A stretch of DNA of 64,000 bases from PALSA-612 sp035652235 (GTDB lineage: Bacteria > Actinomycetota > Thermoleophilia > Gaiellales > Gaiellaceae): assembly GCA_035652235.1 (NCBI GenBank), contig DASREE010000024.1, positions 1 to 64,000 on the forward strand, read 5' to 3'. The notes beneath the pieces were generated by a model, which worked only from the letters and a program-made list of their open reading frames with translations, made no database searches and was not told the origin of the DNA. Of this stretch, positions 16,725-24,513 are shown in pieces; positions within the stretch are counted from its first letter, which is position 1; every line of letters starts with the position of its first letter. Both the position numbers and the translations under genes were made by a program.

Positions 16725-17541
16725 GGTCGTAGATCCTGCGCAGGCGGCGTCCGTCCACGTGGCTGTACACCTGCGTCGTCGAGAGCGAGCTGTGCCCGAG
16801 GAGCTCCTGGATGACGCGCAGGTCGGCGCCGCCCTCGAGCAGGTGGGTGGCGAACGCGTGCCGCAGCCGGTGCGGGTGGGGGACGAGTCGCCGGAGCGTG
16901 CTCGTGTCGAGGCGCCGGCCGCGCGCCGACAGGAAGAGCGCGTTCGAGGCGCCCGCGGCGAGCTGGGGCCGCGCGTCGCGCAGGTAGCGCCCGAGCCAGG
17001 AGGCGGCCTCCTCGCCGAGCGGCACGACGCGCTCCTTGCCGCCCTTCCCGCGCACGTGCAGGCTCTCGCGCTCGAAATCGACATCGGCGAGGTCGAGCGC
17101 GACCGCCTCCTGGCTGCGCAGTCCGGCCGAGTAGACGAGCTCGATGAGCGCGCGGTTGCGGAGCGGGATGGGGCCGTCGCCCTCAAGGGCGGCGAGAATG
17201 TGATCGACCTCCGCCGGTTTTGGCGCGTGCGGCAGACGGCGCCCTCGCCGCGGCGCGAGGCGCGCCTGCGGCACCCGCTCCGGCCCGAGCGTGAAACGAA
17301 GCAGCGAGCGGACCGCGGACAGCCGGCGGGCGATCGTCGCCGGCGCGAGCCGGCGCGGGCGCCCCCGCCCGAGCTCGGCCGCGTACTCGGACAGCAGGCG
17401 AACGTCGACGTCCGCGAGCCGGACGCCGCGCGCGGCGAGCCAGGCGGCGAACGGCTCGAGGTCGAAGCGGTAGGCGCGTCGCGTCCCCGGCGCGAGCGCC
17501 GGGGACGCGAGGAAGCGCTCGATCGCGGCCTGCGTATCCAA
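16705..17541 (-). CDS. Tyrosine recombinase, XerC-like, with a short catalytic core
   Basis: 278 residues from a TTG at 17539-17541 (reading LDTQAAIERFLASPALAPGT). All catalytic residues are visible: arginine in LVYSAGLRSQEAVAL, lysine in VRGKGGKERVVPLG, HxxR in HPHRLRHAFATHLLEGG, histidine in LLGHSSLSTTQ and tyrosine in TQVYSHV. Between the beta-hairpin (ARGRRLDTSTLRRL) and the HxxR motif it is about a dozen residues shorter than its neighbour, so one helix of the core seems missing. A longer open frame upstream is a shadow of the acetyltransferase gene. The tandem pair in one operon, next to a transposase scrap, is unusual. Confidence 0.82.
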   Translation of the reverse strand: MDTQAAIERFLASPALAPGTRRAYRFDLEPFAAWLAARGVRLADVDVRLLSEYAAELGRGRPRRLAPATIARRLSAVRSLLRFTLGPERVPQARLAPRRGRRLPHAPKPAEVDHILAALEGDGPIPLRNRALIELVYSAGLRSQEAVALDLADVDFERESLHVRGKGGKERVVPLGEEAASWLGRYLRDARPQLAAGASNALFLSARGRRLDTSTLRRLVPHPHRLRHAFATHLLEGGADLRVIQELLGHSSLSTTQVYSHVDGRRLRRIYDRAHPRS

Positions 17542-17596
17542 CGCCCGCTCAGTTCGACCCGGCCGCGCGGGAGCCTGCCTGCCGCCCGCGAGTCCG

Positions 17597-18160
17597 TCAG
17601 CCGGGAAGCTCGTCCGGAAGCAGGGAGTAGAGCACGAAGTCGACCCGCCGCCCCTGGCGCGGGTTGAAGCGCACCGAGCGGAGCACCCCTTCCCGGTGGA
17701 ATCCCGCCCGCTCGGCCACCCGCTGCGAGGCGACGTTGCGCGCGTCGGCACGAAGCTGCAGCCGCCTCGCGCCGCAACGCTCGACCGCCCAGCGGGAGAC
17801 GAGCAGCGTCGCCCGCGTCGCCACTCCCCGCCCCCGCGCCTCGGCGCGCACCCAGTAGCCGATCTCGGCCACGCCCTGCTCAGGGTCGAGCCAGTGCACG
17901 CCGATCGAGCCGATCACCGCCCCGGTCGGCGCGTCCGTGACGGCGAACGCGCAGTGCGAACCCTCCTTCCAGCCGCGGCGGGTCATGGCCACGTACGCGC
18001 GGGCGTCCGACTCGCTGTAGGGCTGCGGCACCTGGTCGAGCCACCAGGCGATGTCGTCGTCGCGGCACGCCGTCGTGATCGCGCGTACGTCCCGCTCCTC
18101 CCACGGCCGCAGGAGCACGACGCCGTCGCTCAGAGGGGGGTTCGGAGGCTCGATTCGCAT
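17597..18160 (-). CDS. GNAT family N-acetyltransferase (RimJ/RimL type)
   Basis: 187 residues from the ATG at 18158-18160 (MRIEPPNPPLSDGVVLLRPW); an ATG nine codons further up is less convincing. The acetyl-CoA loop is in RAEARGRGVATRATLLVSRW, and the C-terminal block RNVASQRVAERAGFHREGVLR is typical of RimJ/RimL/SpeG-like enzymes that acetylate ribosomal proteins or small amines. It starts 35 bases from the divergent secreted-protein gene. It is upstream of the recombinase pair on the same strand, about 55 bases away. Substrate unknown. Confidence 0.83.
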   Translation of the reverse strand: MRIEPPNPPLSDGVVLLRPWEERDVRAITTACRDDDIAWWLDQVPQPYSESDARAYVAMTRRGWKEGSHCAFAVTDAPTGAVIGSIGVHWLDPEQGVAEIGYWVRAEARGRGVATRATLLVSRWAVERCGARRLQLRADARNVASQRVAERAGFHREGVLRSVRFNPRQGRRVDFVLYSLLPDELPG

Positions 18161-18195
18161 CCAGCGAGCGTAGTCGGCGCGTACCATGCGCAGAG

Positions 18196-19428
18196 GTGAG
18201 TCGGCGCCTCCTCGTCGTCGCCGTCCTCGTCGTTGGGCTCGCGACCGGCGGCGCCGTGGCCGGCGCCGTCCTTGCCTCGCGCGGCGGCGGCCGCGAGAGC
18301 GCGGCCGGCGCTCCGGCTTCCGGGCCAGCCGGCGGGGCGGGCGCGGTCGACCTGCACCCGATCGCGGGCAGCTTCCGGCCGGACGGGACGAAGCTCTCCG
18401 CCTGCCGCGGCGACCAGCGTTGCTTCGAGCAGGCGTTCGGCAACATCGCCTACTCCCAGGGGCCGAAGGCCGCGCTCTCGCTGTTCGCGAAGGAGATGAC
18501 CGACAATCCGAGGATCGAGGCGGGCTGCCACAGGATCGCGCATGTGATCGGCTCGGCGGTGCTCGCCCGCTACCACGGCGACGTGCCGAGAGCGTTCGCC
18601 GCCGGCTCGTCGATCTGCTGGTCGGGCTACTACCACGGCATCCTCGAGCGGTCGTTCGTGGGGGTGACCACCGAGGCGGGGCTCATCCGTGCCGCGCGCC
18701 GCGTCTGCTCGAGCCCGACGCTTCGGCGCGACCAGTGGCTCCTCTACCAGTGCGTGCACGGGCTCGGCCACGGGCTGATGATCGCCACCGGCTACGACCT
18801 TCCCTTCTCCCTCCACGTGTGTGACCGGCTGGCCACCCCGTGGGACCAGACGTCGTGCACCGGCGGGGTGTACATGGAGAACGTGAACGCCGCCAACGGC
18901 ACCGCCTACGGCGGCAAGAGCCCGTGGCTGAAGGCGAGCGACCTCGTCTACCCATGCGACGCGCCGGTGACGAAGGGACACCGGCTCTACTGCTACCTGA
19001 TGGTGACGTCGCGGATCCTGAACGCGAACGGCTACGACTGGGAGGCGACCGCGCACATCTGCTTCCGCGTGCAGGCGGTGTGGGTCGCCACCTGCTTCCA
19101 GTCGTACGGGCGCGACGCCGACGGCACGACGCGCCAGGATCCCGCGCGGGTGCGGGCGCTGTGCAGGATCGCCGGGCGCTTCCAGGCTGACTGCATCTAC
19201 GGGGCGGTCCGCGACATGACTGCGAACGACGCCCGCGCCGGCCGGGCCGCCGTCCTCTGCGCTCGACTGGCCACCCGTCTGCGGGCGCGCTGCTACGAGG
19301 GGATCGGAACGATCCTCGGCTCTCTCAGGGCCGGCACGGCCGGGCGGCGCTCGGCGTGCGCCGCCGTCGCTCCGGCCCGATACCTCGACGCATGCTTGCG
19401 CGGCGCAGGGGTGGCGGCTTCGGCCTAG
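18196..19428 (+). CDS. Secreted/membrane-anchored protein built of Cys-pair repeats, family not recognised
   Basis: 410 residues from the GTG at 18196. An N-terminal signal or anchor segment (RRLLVVAVLVVGLATGGAVA) is followed by a Gly/Ala linker and then about 350 residues holding 18 cysteines. These fall into about nine units in which one Cys is followed 4 to 31 (mostly 9-15) residues later by another, usually in the form C-[YFIVTW]-x-G or close to it: CVHGLGHG, CTGGVY, CYLM, CFQS, CIYG, CYEG. Even cysteine number and export suggest disulfide-bonded alpha-hairpins. Histidines cluster in YYHG and CVHGLGHG and might bind metal. No enzyme motif is recognised. Upstream of pckA on the same strand, but probably separate in function. 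Confidence 0.7.
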   Translation: MSRRLLVVAVLVVGLATGGAVAGAVLASRGGGRESAAGAPASGPAGGAGAVDLHPIAGSFRPDGTKLSACRGDQRCFEQAFGNIAYSQGPKAALSLFAKEMTDNPRIEAGCHRIAHVIGSAVLARYHGDVPRAFAAGSSICWSGYYHGILERSFVGVTTEAGLIRAARRVCSSPTLRRDQWLLYQCVHGLGHGLMIATGYDLPFSLHVCDRLATPWDQTSCTGGVYMENVNAANGTAYGGKSPWLKASDLVYPCDAPVTKGHRLYCYLMVTSRILNANGYDWEATAHICFRVQAVWVATCFQSYGRDADGTTRQDPARVRALCRIAGRFQADCIYGAVRDMTANDARAGRAAVLCARLATRLRARCYEGIGTILGSLRAGTAGRRSACAAVAPARYLDACLRGAGVAASA

Positions 19429-19462
19429 GATTGGTCGCCCACGAGCACGAGGAGGGAGAGCG

Positions 19463-21076
19463 ATCGCCACGACGACGAAGATCGACCTGCGAGGCCCGGC
19501 GGAGCTGGCCGAGCACGGCCTGCACCCGGAGGGCCCGATCCACTGGAACCCGACGACGTCGCTCCTCTATACCCGCGCGCTCCTGCGCGGGGAGGCGGTG
19601 CTGGCCGAGGGTGGGGCGCTCGTCGTCGACACGGGCCGCTACACGGGCCGCTCGCCGTCCGACAAGTTCGTCGTCTCCGAGCCGGGGTCGGCGGAGCGCA
19701 TCTGCTGGGGCAAGGTCAACCAGCCGCTTCCCGAGGATCGTTACGAGGGCCTGCGCGAGAAGGTCGTCGCCCACCTCGACACCCAGGAGCTGTACGTCGT
19801 CGACGCCTTCGCCGGTGCCGACCCGGCGCACCGCATCGCCGTCCGGGTCGTCACCGACCGCCCCTACCACGCCCTGTTCGCGAAGACGATGTTCATCGAC
19901 CCGACGGACGAGGAGCTGGCGTCGTTCCGGCCGGCGGCGCTCGTCCTGCACGCGCCCGAGGTGGAGGCCGATCCCGACGCCGACGGCACCCGCTCGGGCA
20001 CCTTCGTCGTCCTGCACCCGACCCGGACGGAGATCCTGATCGGCGGCACCTTCTACGCCGGCGAGATCAAGAAGGGGATCTTCACGATCATGAACGACCG
20101 CCTGCCGCTCGAGGGCGTCCTGCCCATGCACTGCTCGGCGAACGTCGACGACGAGGGGCGCGTGGCGATCTTCTTCGGTCTGTCCGGTACCGGGAAGACG
20201 ACGCTCTCCGCCGACCCGGAGCGGCACCTGATCGGCGACGACGAGCACGGCTGGGGCGACGGGGGGGTGTTCAACGTCGAGGGGGGCTGCTACGCGAAGG
20301 TGATCCGGCTGTCAGCCGAAGCCGAGCCGCAGATCTACGCCGCCACCCGGCGCTGGGGGACGATCCTCGAGAACGTGAGCGTGGACGAGAACGGCATCCT
20401 CGACCTCGACGACGACTCCAAGACCGAGAACACGCGCGCCGCCTACAAGCTCGAGCAGATCGAGAACGCGCTGCCCGCCAAGCGCGCCGGCCACCCGAGC
20501 GCCGTCGTCATGCTCACCGCGGACGCATTCGGCGTGCTGCCCCCGATCGCGCGGCTCACGCGCGACCAGGCGATGTTCTACTTCCTGTCCGGCTACACGG
20601 CCAAGGTGGCGGGCACCGAGATCGGCGTCAGCGAGCCGCAGGCGACCTTCTCCGCCTGCTTCGCCGCCCCCTTCCTGCCGCTCGAGCCGGCCGTGTACGC
20701 GCACATGCTCGGCGACAAGCTCGCGCAGCACCCGCACGCGAGCGTGTGGCTCGTCAACACCGGCTGGACGGGTGGTCCCTTCGGCGAGGGGCGCCGCATG
20801 CCGATCGCGGCGACGCGCGCGCTGCTCCGCGCCGCGCTCGAGGAGGGCTTGCGGAGCGTGGGCTACCGGATCGATCCGGTGTTCGGCTTCGAGGTGCCGG
20901 TCGAGGTGCCGGGCGTCGAGCGGGCGCTCCTCGACCCGCGCTCGACCTGGGCCGACCCGGCCGCCTACGACCGGCAGGCAGCGAAGCTGGCCCGGATGTT
21001 CTGCGACAACTTCGGGAGGTTCCAGGACACCGTCGACCCGGCCGTCGCCGCCGCCGGGCCGCGGCTTGCCGACTAG
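19463..21076 (+). CDS. pckA: Phosphoenolpyruvate carboxykinase (ATP), apparent ATC start
   Basis: Oxaloacetate to PEP with ATP, the entry step of gluconeogenesis. Nucleotide loop FGLSGTGKTTLSADPE, metal/oxaloacetate site GDDEHGWGDGGVFNVEGGCY and TGRSPSDKFVV are all clear ATP-type PckA features. The first ATG/GTG/TTG in frame is GTG 19598, but the reading frame matches PckA well before it (GLHPEGPIHWNPTTSLLYT). A strong GGAGG at 19451-19455 lies seven bases before an ATC at 19463 that begins ATC GCC ACG ACG, so translation seems to start at ATC, or the base is an ATG-to-ATC change or sequencing error. From 19463 the protein has 537 residues, the family norm. Confidence 0.9.
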   Translation: MATTTKIDLRGPAELAEHGLHPEGPIHWNPTTSLLYTRALLRGEAVLAEGGALVVDTGRYTGRSPSDKFVVSEPGSAERICWGKVNQPLPEDRYEGLREKVVAHLDTQELYVVDAFAGADPAHRIAVRVVTDRPYHALFAKTMFIDPTDEELASFRPAALVLHAPEVEADPDADGTRSGTFVVLHPTRTEILIGGTFYAGEIKKGIFTIMNDRLPLEGVLPMHCSANVDDEGRVAIFFGLSGTGKTTLSADPERHLIGDDEHGWGDGGVFNVEGGCYAKVIRLSAEAEPQIYAATRRWGTILENVSVDENGILDLDDDSKTENTRAAYKLEQIENALPAKRAGHPSAVVMLTADAFGVLPPIARLTRDQAMFYFLSGYTAKVAGTEIGVSEPQATFSACFAAPFLPLEPAVYAHMLGDKLAQHPHASVWLVNTGWTGGPFGEGRRMPIAATRALLRAALEEGLRSVGYRIDPVFGFEVPVEVPGVERALLDPRSTWADPAAYDRQAAKLARMFCDNFGRFQDTVDPAVAAAGPRLAD

Positions 21077-21156
21077 CGGCGGCGCCGTCCACGCGAGCGC
21101 GCGCAGCCGCCCGGCTCCCGCCTCGCGCACGGCACGACCGCGGGCGCGCACGGAGA

Positions 21157-21984
21157 ATGACGAATGCCGATGACCCCCCCGCGCAAGGCCCTCGAAGCGT
21201 GATCGTCCGGCCGCACTCCGCCCCAGAGCGCCGCGCGCTCGGCGCCACGACGAGGCGCGACGCCTGGTGGCTTCCGCCGCTTGCGACCGCGCTCGGGCTG
21301 GCCGTGTTCGGCGTGTACGCGATCGTCGCCGCCGCCCAGAACGGCGACTACCTGTACACGGGCGGCGGGGCGCGCTACCTGTCTCCCTTCTACTCGCCCG
21401 ACCTGCGCGGCTTCGGCCTCGACATCCCCTTCTCCTTTGCCTTCCTCGTCCTGTGGGCCCCGCTCGGCCTGCGGCTCACCTGCTACTACTACCGCAAGGC
21501 CTACTACCGGGCGTTCTTCCTCGCCCCGCCCGCGTGCGCCGTCGGCGGGAAGCGGCGCCGCTACCGGGGCGAGGCCTCGTTCCCGTACGTGCTGCAGAAC
21601 GTGCACCGGTACTTCCTCTACCTCGGCATCGCCGTCCTTTGCTTCCTCTGGTACGACGCCGGCCGCGCGTTCCTCTTCCGGGGGCCGGACGGCTCGCTCG
21701 AGGCCGGGCTCGGCGTGGGGACGCTCGTCCTGCTCGCCAACGTCGTCCTGCTCACGCTCTTCACCTTCGGCTGCAACTCGCTCCGGCACCTCGTCGGCGG
21801 ACGGCTCGACTGCTTCACCTGCTCGCGCGCGGCACGCCGGCGGCACCGGCTGTGGCGCTGGGTGAGCGTGCTCAACCTGCGCCACTCGCAGTGGGCCTGG
21901 ATCAGCCTCGCCACCGTGGGTTTCGCCGACCTGTACGTGCGGCTCGCCGCAGCCGGCGTCTTCCACGACCCGAGGATCGTCTGA
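21157..21984 (+). CDS. sdhC: Succinate dehydrogenase membrane anchor, Sdh1-type single subunit
   Basis: 275 residues with about five membrane helices (LATALGLAVFGVYAIVAAA near 40, FSFAFLVLWAPLGLRLTCYY, FLYLGIAVLCFLWYDAGRAF, GTLVLLANVVLLTLFTFGC, WISLATVGFADLYVRLAAAG). It directly precedes sdhA with one base between. Size, helix number and place match the single anchor of mycobacterial Sdh1 (the Rv0249c type), which from memory carries a membrane-embedded Rieske-type iron-sulfur cluster. Here CNSLRHLVGG followed by RLDCFTC, and histidines in QNVHRY and LRHSQ, offer Cys/His ligands for such a cluster. Ligand assignment is inference. The ATG at 21157 is preceded by GGAGA. Confidence 0.75.
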   Translation: MTNADDPPAQGPRSVIVRPHSAPERRALGATTRRDAWWLPPLATALGLAVFGVYAIVAAAQNGDYLYTGGGARYLSPFYSPDLRGFGLDIPFSFAFLVLWAPLGLRLTCYYYRKAYYRAFFLAPPACAVGGKRRRYRGEASFPYVLQNVHRYFLYLGIAVLCFLWYDAGRAFLFRGPDGSLEAGLGVGTLVLLANVVLLTLFTFGCNSLRHLVGGRLDCFTCSRAARRRHRLWRWVSVLNLRHSQWAWISLATVGFADLYVRLAAAGVFHDPRIV

Positions 21985-21985
21985 G

Positions 21986-23725
21986 GTGGCGACGGCCGCC
22001 GTCGAGACGCACGAGCACGACGTGGTCGTGATCGGCGCCGGCGGGGCGGGCCTGCGGGCGGCGATCGAGTCGTCGGCGCTCGGCGCGCGCACGGCGCTCG
22101 TCTGCAAGTCGCTGCTCGGCAAGGCGCATACGGTGATGGCCGAAGGGGGCATCGCCGCCGCCTTCGGCCACGTCGAGCCGGAGGACGGCTGGCAGACGCA
22201 CTTCCAGGACACGCTGTTCGGCGGCAAGTACCTGAACAACTGGCGCATGGCGGAGCTGCACGCGAAGGAGGCGCCGGAGCGGGTGCGCGAGCTCGAGCGC
22301 TGGGGCGGCGTCTTCGACCGCCTGCCCGACCGCCGCATGTCGCAGCGCGCGTTCGGCGGGCACACGCACCGCCGGCTCGTCCACATCGGCGACCGCACCG
22401 GCCTCGAGCTCATCCGTACGCTCCAGGACAAGGCCGTGCACCAGGACGTGGACGTGTTCATGGAGGTCACGATCACGCGCCTGCTGAAGGACGGCGACCG
22501 CGTCTGCGGCGCGTTCGGCTACCGGCGCACGAGCGGAGCAGCGATCGTCTTTCGGGCGCGCTCGGTGGTGCTCGCGACCGGCGGCATCGGCAAGTGCTAC
22601 CGCATCACCTCGAACTCGTGGGAGTACACGGGTGACGGCCACGCGCTCGGCTACCGGGCGGGTGCCGAGCTCGTCGACATGGAGTTCGTGCAGTTCCATC
22701 CCACCGGGATGGTGTGGCCGCCGGGTGTCGCCGGGCTGCTCGTCACGGAAGCCGTGCGCGGCGAGGGGGGCATCCTCCGCAACGGCGCCGGCGAACGCTT
22801 CATGGAGCGCTACGACCCGAAGCGGATGGAGCTGTCGACGCGCGACGTGGTCGCGCGAGCGATCTACGCAGAGGTGAAGGAGGGTCGAGGCTCGCCGCGT
22901 GGTGGCGTCTACCTCGACGTCTCGCACCTGCCCGCGGCGGCGGTGCGGCGGAAGCTGCCGAGCATGGTCGACCAGTTCATGGAGCTCGCGGGCGTCGACA
23001 TCACGCGCGAGCCGATGGAGGTCGGCCCGACCTGCCACTACGCGATGGGCGGGATCAAGGTCGACGCCGAGACCGGGGCGAGCAGGGTGCCGGGCCTGTA
23101 CGCGGCCGGCGAGTGCAGCGGCGGCATGCACGGCGCCAACCGTCTCGGCGGCAACTCGCTCTCCGACCTGCTCGTCTTCGGCAAGCGGGCGGGCGAGGGT
23201 GCAGCCCGGCACGCGGCGCAGGCGCCCGAGCCGCGGCCCGACGAGGGCGAGATCGAGGAGGCTCGCCGAGAGCTCGAGGCCCCGCTCGAGCGCGCAGGCG
23301 GGGAGGACCCCTACGCCGTCCACGCCGACCTGCAGGCGACGATGCAGGAGCTCGTCGGTATCTACCGCGAGCAGGAGACGCTCGAGACGGCGCTCGCGAG
23401 GCTCGACGAGCTCGACCGGCGGGCGGCGAGCGTACGCGTGGACGCGGGCGGTCGCGTCTACAACCCGGGTTGGGACCTCTGTCACGAGCTGCGCAACCTG
23501 CTCACCTGCGCGCGGGCGGTGACCGAGGCGGCCCTCCTGCGCACCGAGAGCCGCGGCGCCCACAGCCGTCTCGACCATCCGGCCTACGATGGCTTCTGGG
23601 GCGAGCACAACATCGTCGTCAGACGGGACGGCGACGCGATGGTCGTCGAGCCGCGGCCGGTCGTGACCGTGCCCGAGCTCGTGCCGCTCGTCGAGGCGCG
23701 CAAGGCGAAGGAGGCGACCTCGTGA
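21986..23725 (+). CDS. sdhA: Succinate dehydrogenase/fumarate reductase flavoprotein subunit (first set)
   Basis: 579 residues from the GTG at 21986. FAD-binding VVVIGAGGAGLRAAIE, then KAHTVMAEGGIAAAFGH with the histidine that normally carries covalent FAD. Substrate-site blocks QFHPTGMVWPPGV and EAVRGEGGILRNGAGERF follow, with HYAMGGIKVD and GECSGGMHGANRLGGNSL near the C-terminal part of the FAD domain. It follows the anchor gene after one base, and its stop overlaps the sdhB GTG (GTGA). It therefore forms an sdhC-sdhA-sdhB operon of Sdh1 gene order. Direction (succinate oxidation or fumarate reduction) cannot be read from sequence. Confidence 0.92.
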   Translation: MATAAVETHEHDVVVIGAGGAGLRAAIESSALGARTALVCKSLLGKAHTVMAEGGIAAAFGHVEPEDGWQTHFQDTLFGGKYLNNWRMAELHAKEAPERVRELERWGGVFDRLPDRRMSQRAFGGHTHRRLVHIGDRTGLELIRTLQDKAVHQDVDVFMEVTITRLLKDGDRVCGAFGYRRTSGAAIVFRARSVVLATGGIGKCYRITSNSWEYTGDGHALGYRAGAELVDMEFVQFHPTGMVWPPGVAGLLVTEAVRGEGGILRNGAGERFMERYDPKRMELSTRDVVARAIYAEVKEGRGSPRGGVYLDVSHLPAAAVRRKLPSMVDQFMELAGVDITREPMEVGPTCHYAMGGIKVDAETGASRVPGLYAAGECSGGMHGANRLGGNSLSDLLVFGKRAGEGAARHAAQAPEPRPDEGEIEEARRELEAPLERAGGEDPYAVHADLQATMQELVGIYREQETLETALARLDELDRRAASVRVDAGGRVYNPGWDLCHELRNLLTCARAVTEAALLRTESRGAHSRLDHPAYDGFWGEHNIVVRRDGDAMVVEPRPVVTVPELVPLVEARKAKEATS

Positions 23726-24453
23726 GCGCGAGGCAGTTCCGCATCTGGCGCGGCGACGCGAGCGGCGGCGGGCTCGTCGAGTACGAGGTGGAGGCCGAGG
23801 AGGGGATGGTCGTGCTCGACGCCGTCCGGGAGATCCAGCGCACGCAGGCGCACGACCTGGCCGTGCGCTGGAACTGCAAGGCGGCCAAGTGCGGCTCCTG
23901 CGCCGCCGAGGTGAACGGCCGCCCGAGCCTGATGTGCAAGACGCGTCTCGACCGCTTCCCGCCCGGGCAGGCCGTCGTCGTCGAGCCGATGCGCACCTTC
24001 CCGATCGTCCGCGACCTCGTCACGGACGTGTCCTGGAACTACCAGGTGAACAAGCTCATCCCGCCGTTCACGCCGCGCCCGGACGCAGAGTGGCTGATGG
24101 GGCAGGAGGACGTCGACCGTATCGCCGAGTTCCGCAAGTGCATCGAGTGCTTCCTCTGCCAGGACGTCTGCCACGTGCTGCGCGACCACCAGCTCACGGA
24201 CCGCTACTTCGGGCCGCGCTTCTGGGTGCGCATCGCCAGCCTGGAGATGCACCCGCTCGACGCGCTCGACCGGCGCGCGCTTCTCCAGGGCGAGGGCGGG
24301 CTCGGCCTCTGCAACATCACGAAATGCTGCAGCGAGGTCTGCCCCGAGGGCATCCACATCACCGACAACGCCATCATCCCGCTCAAGGAGCGGGTCGTCG
24401 ACCGCTCCTACGACCCGCTCGCGCGGCTCCTACGCCGGCTCGCCGGCCGCTGA
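23722..24453 (+). CDS. sdhB: Succinate dehydrogenase/fumarate reductase iron-sulfur subunit (first set)
   Basis: 243 residues, normal SdhB length. The [2Fe-2S] cysteines are in RWNCKAAKCGSCAAEVNG and SLMCKT; the two further clusters are in KCIECFLCQDVCHV and LCNITKCCSEVCPEGI, which match the [4Fe-4S] and [3Fe-4S] patterns. The GTG at 23722 overlaps the sdhA stop. After its stop about 60 bases precede the second SdhA gene, so the two dehydrogenase sets may be on one message. Confidence 0.92.
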   Translation: MSARQFRIWRGDASGGGLVEYEVEAEEGMVVLDAVREIQRTQAHDLAVRWNCKAAKCGSCAAEVNGRPSLMCKTRLDRFPPGQAVVVEPMRTFPIVRDLVTDVSWNYQVNKLIPPFTPRPDAEWLMGQEDVDRIAEFRKCIECFLCQDVCHVLRDHQLTDRYFGPRFWVRIASLEMHPLDALDRRALLQGEGGLGLCNITKCCSEVCPEGIHITDNAIIPLKERVVDRSYDPLARLLRRLAGR

Positions 24454-24513
24454 CGGAAGCGAAGGCGGCTGGGGCGACGAGCTACGCCCCGTTTGCGATA
24501 GCGTGAGCGCGAG

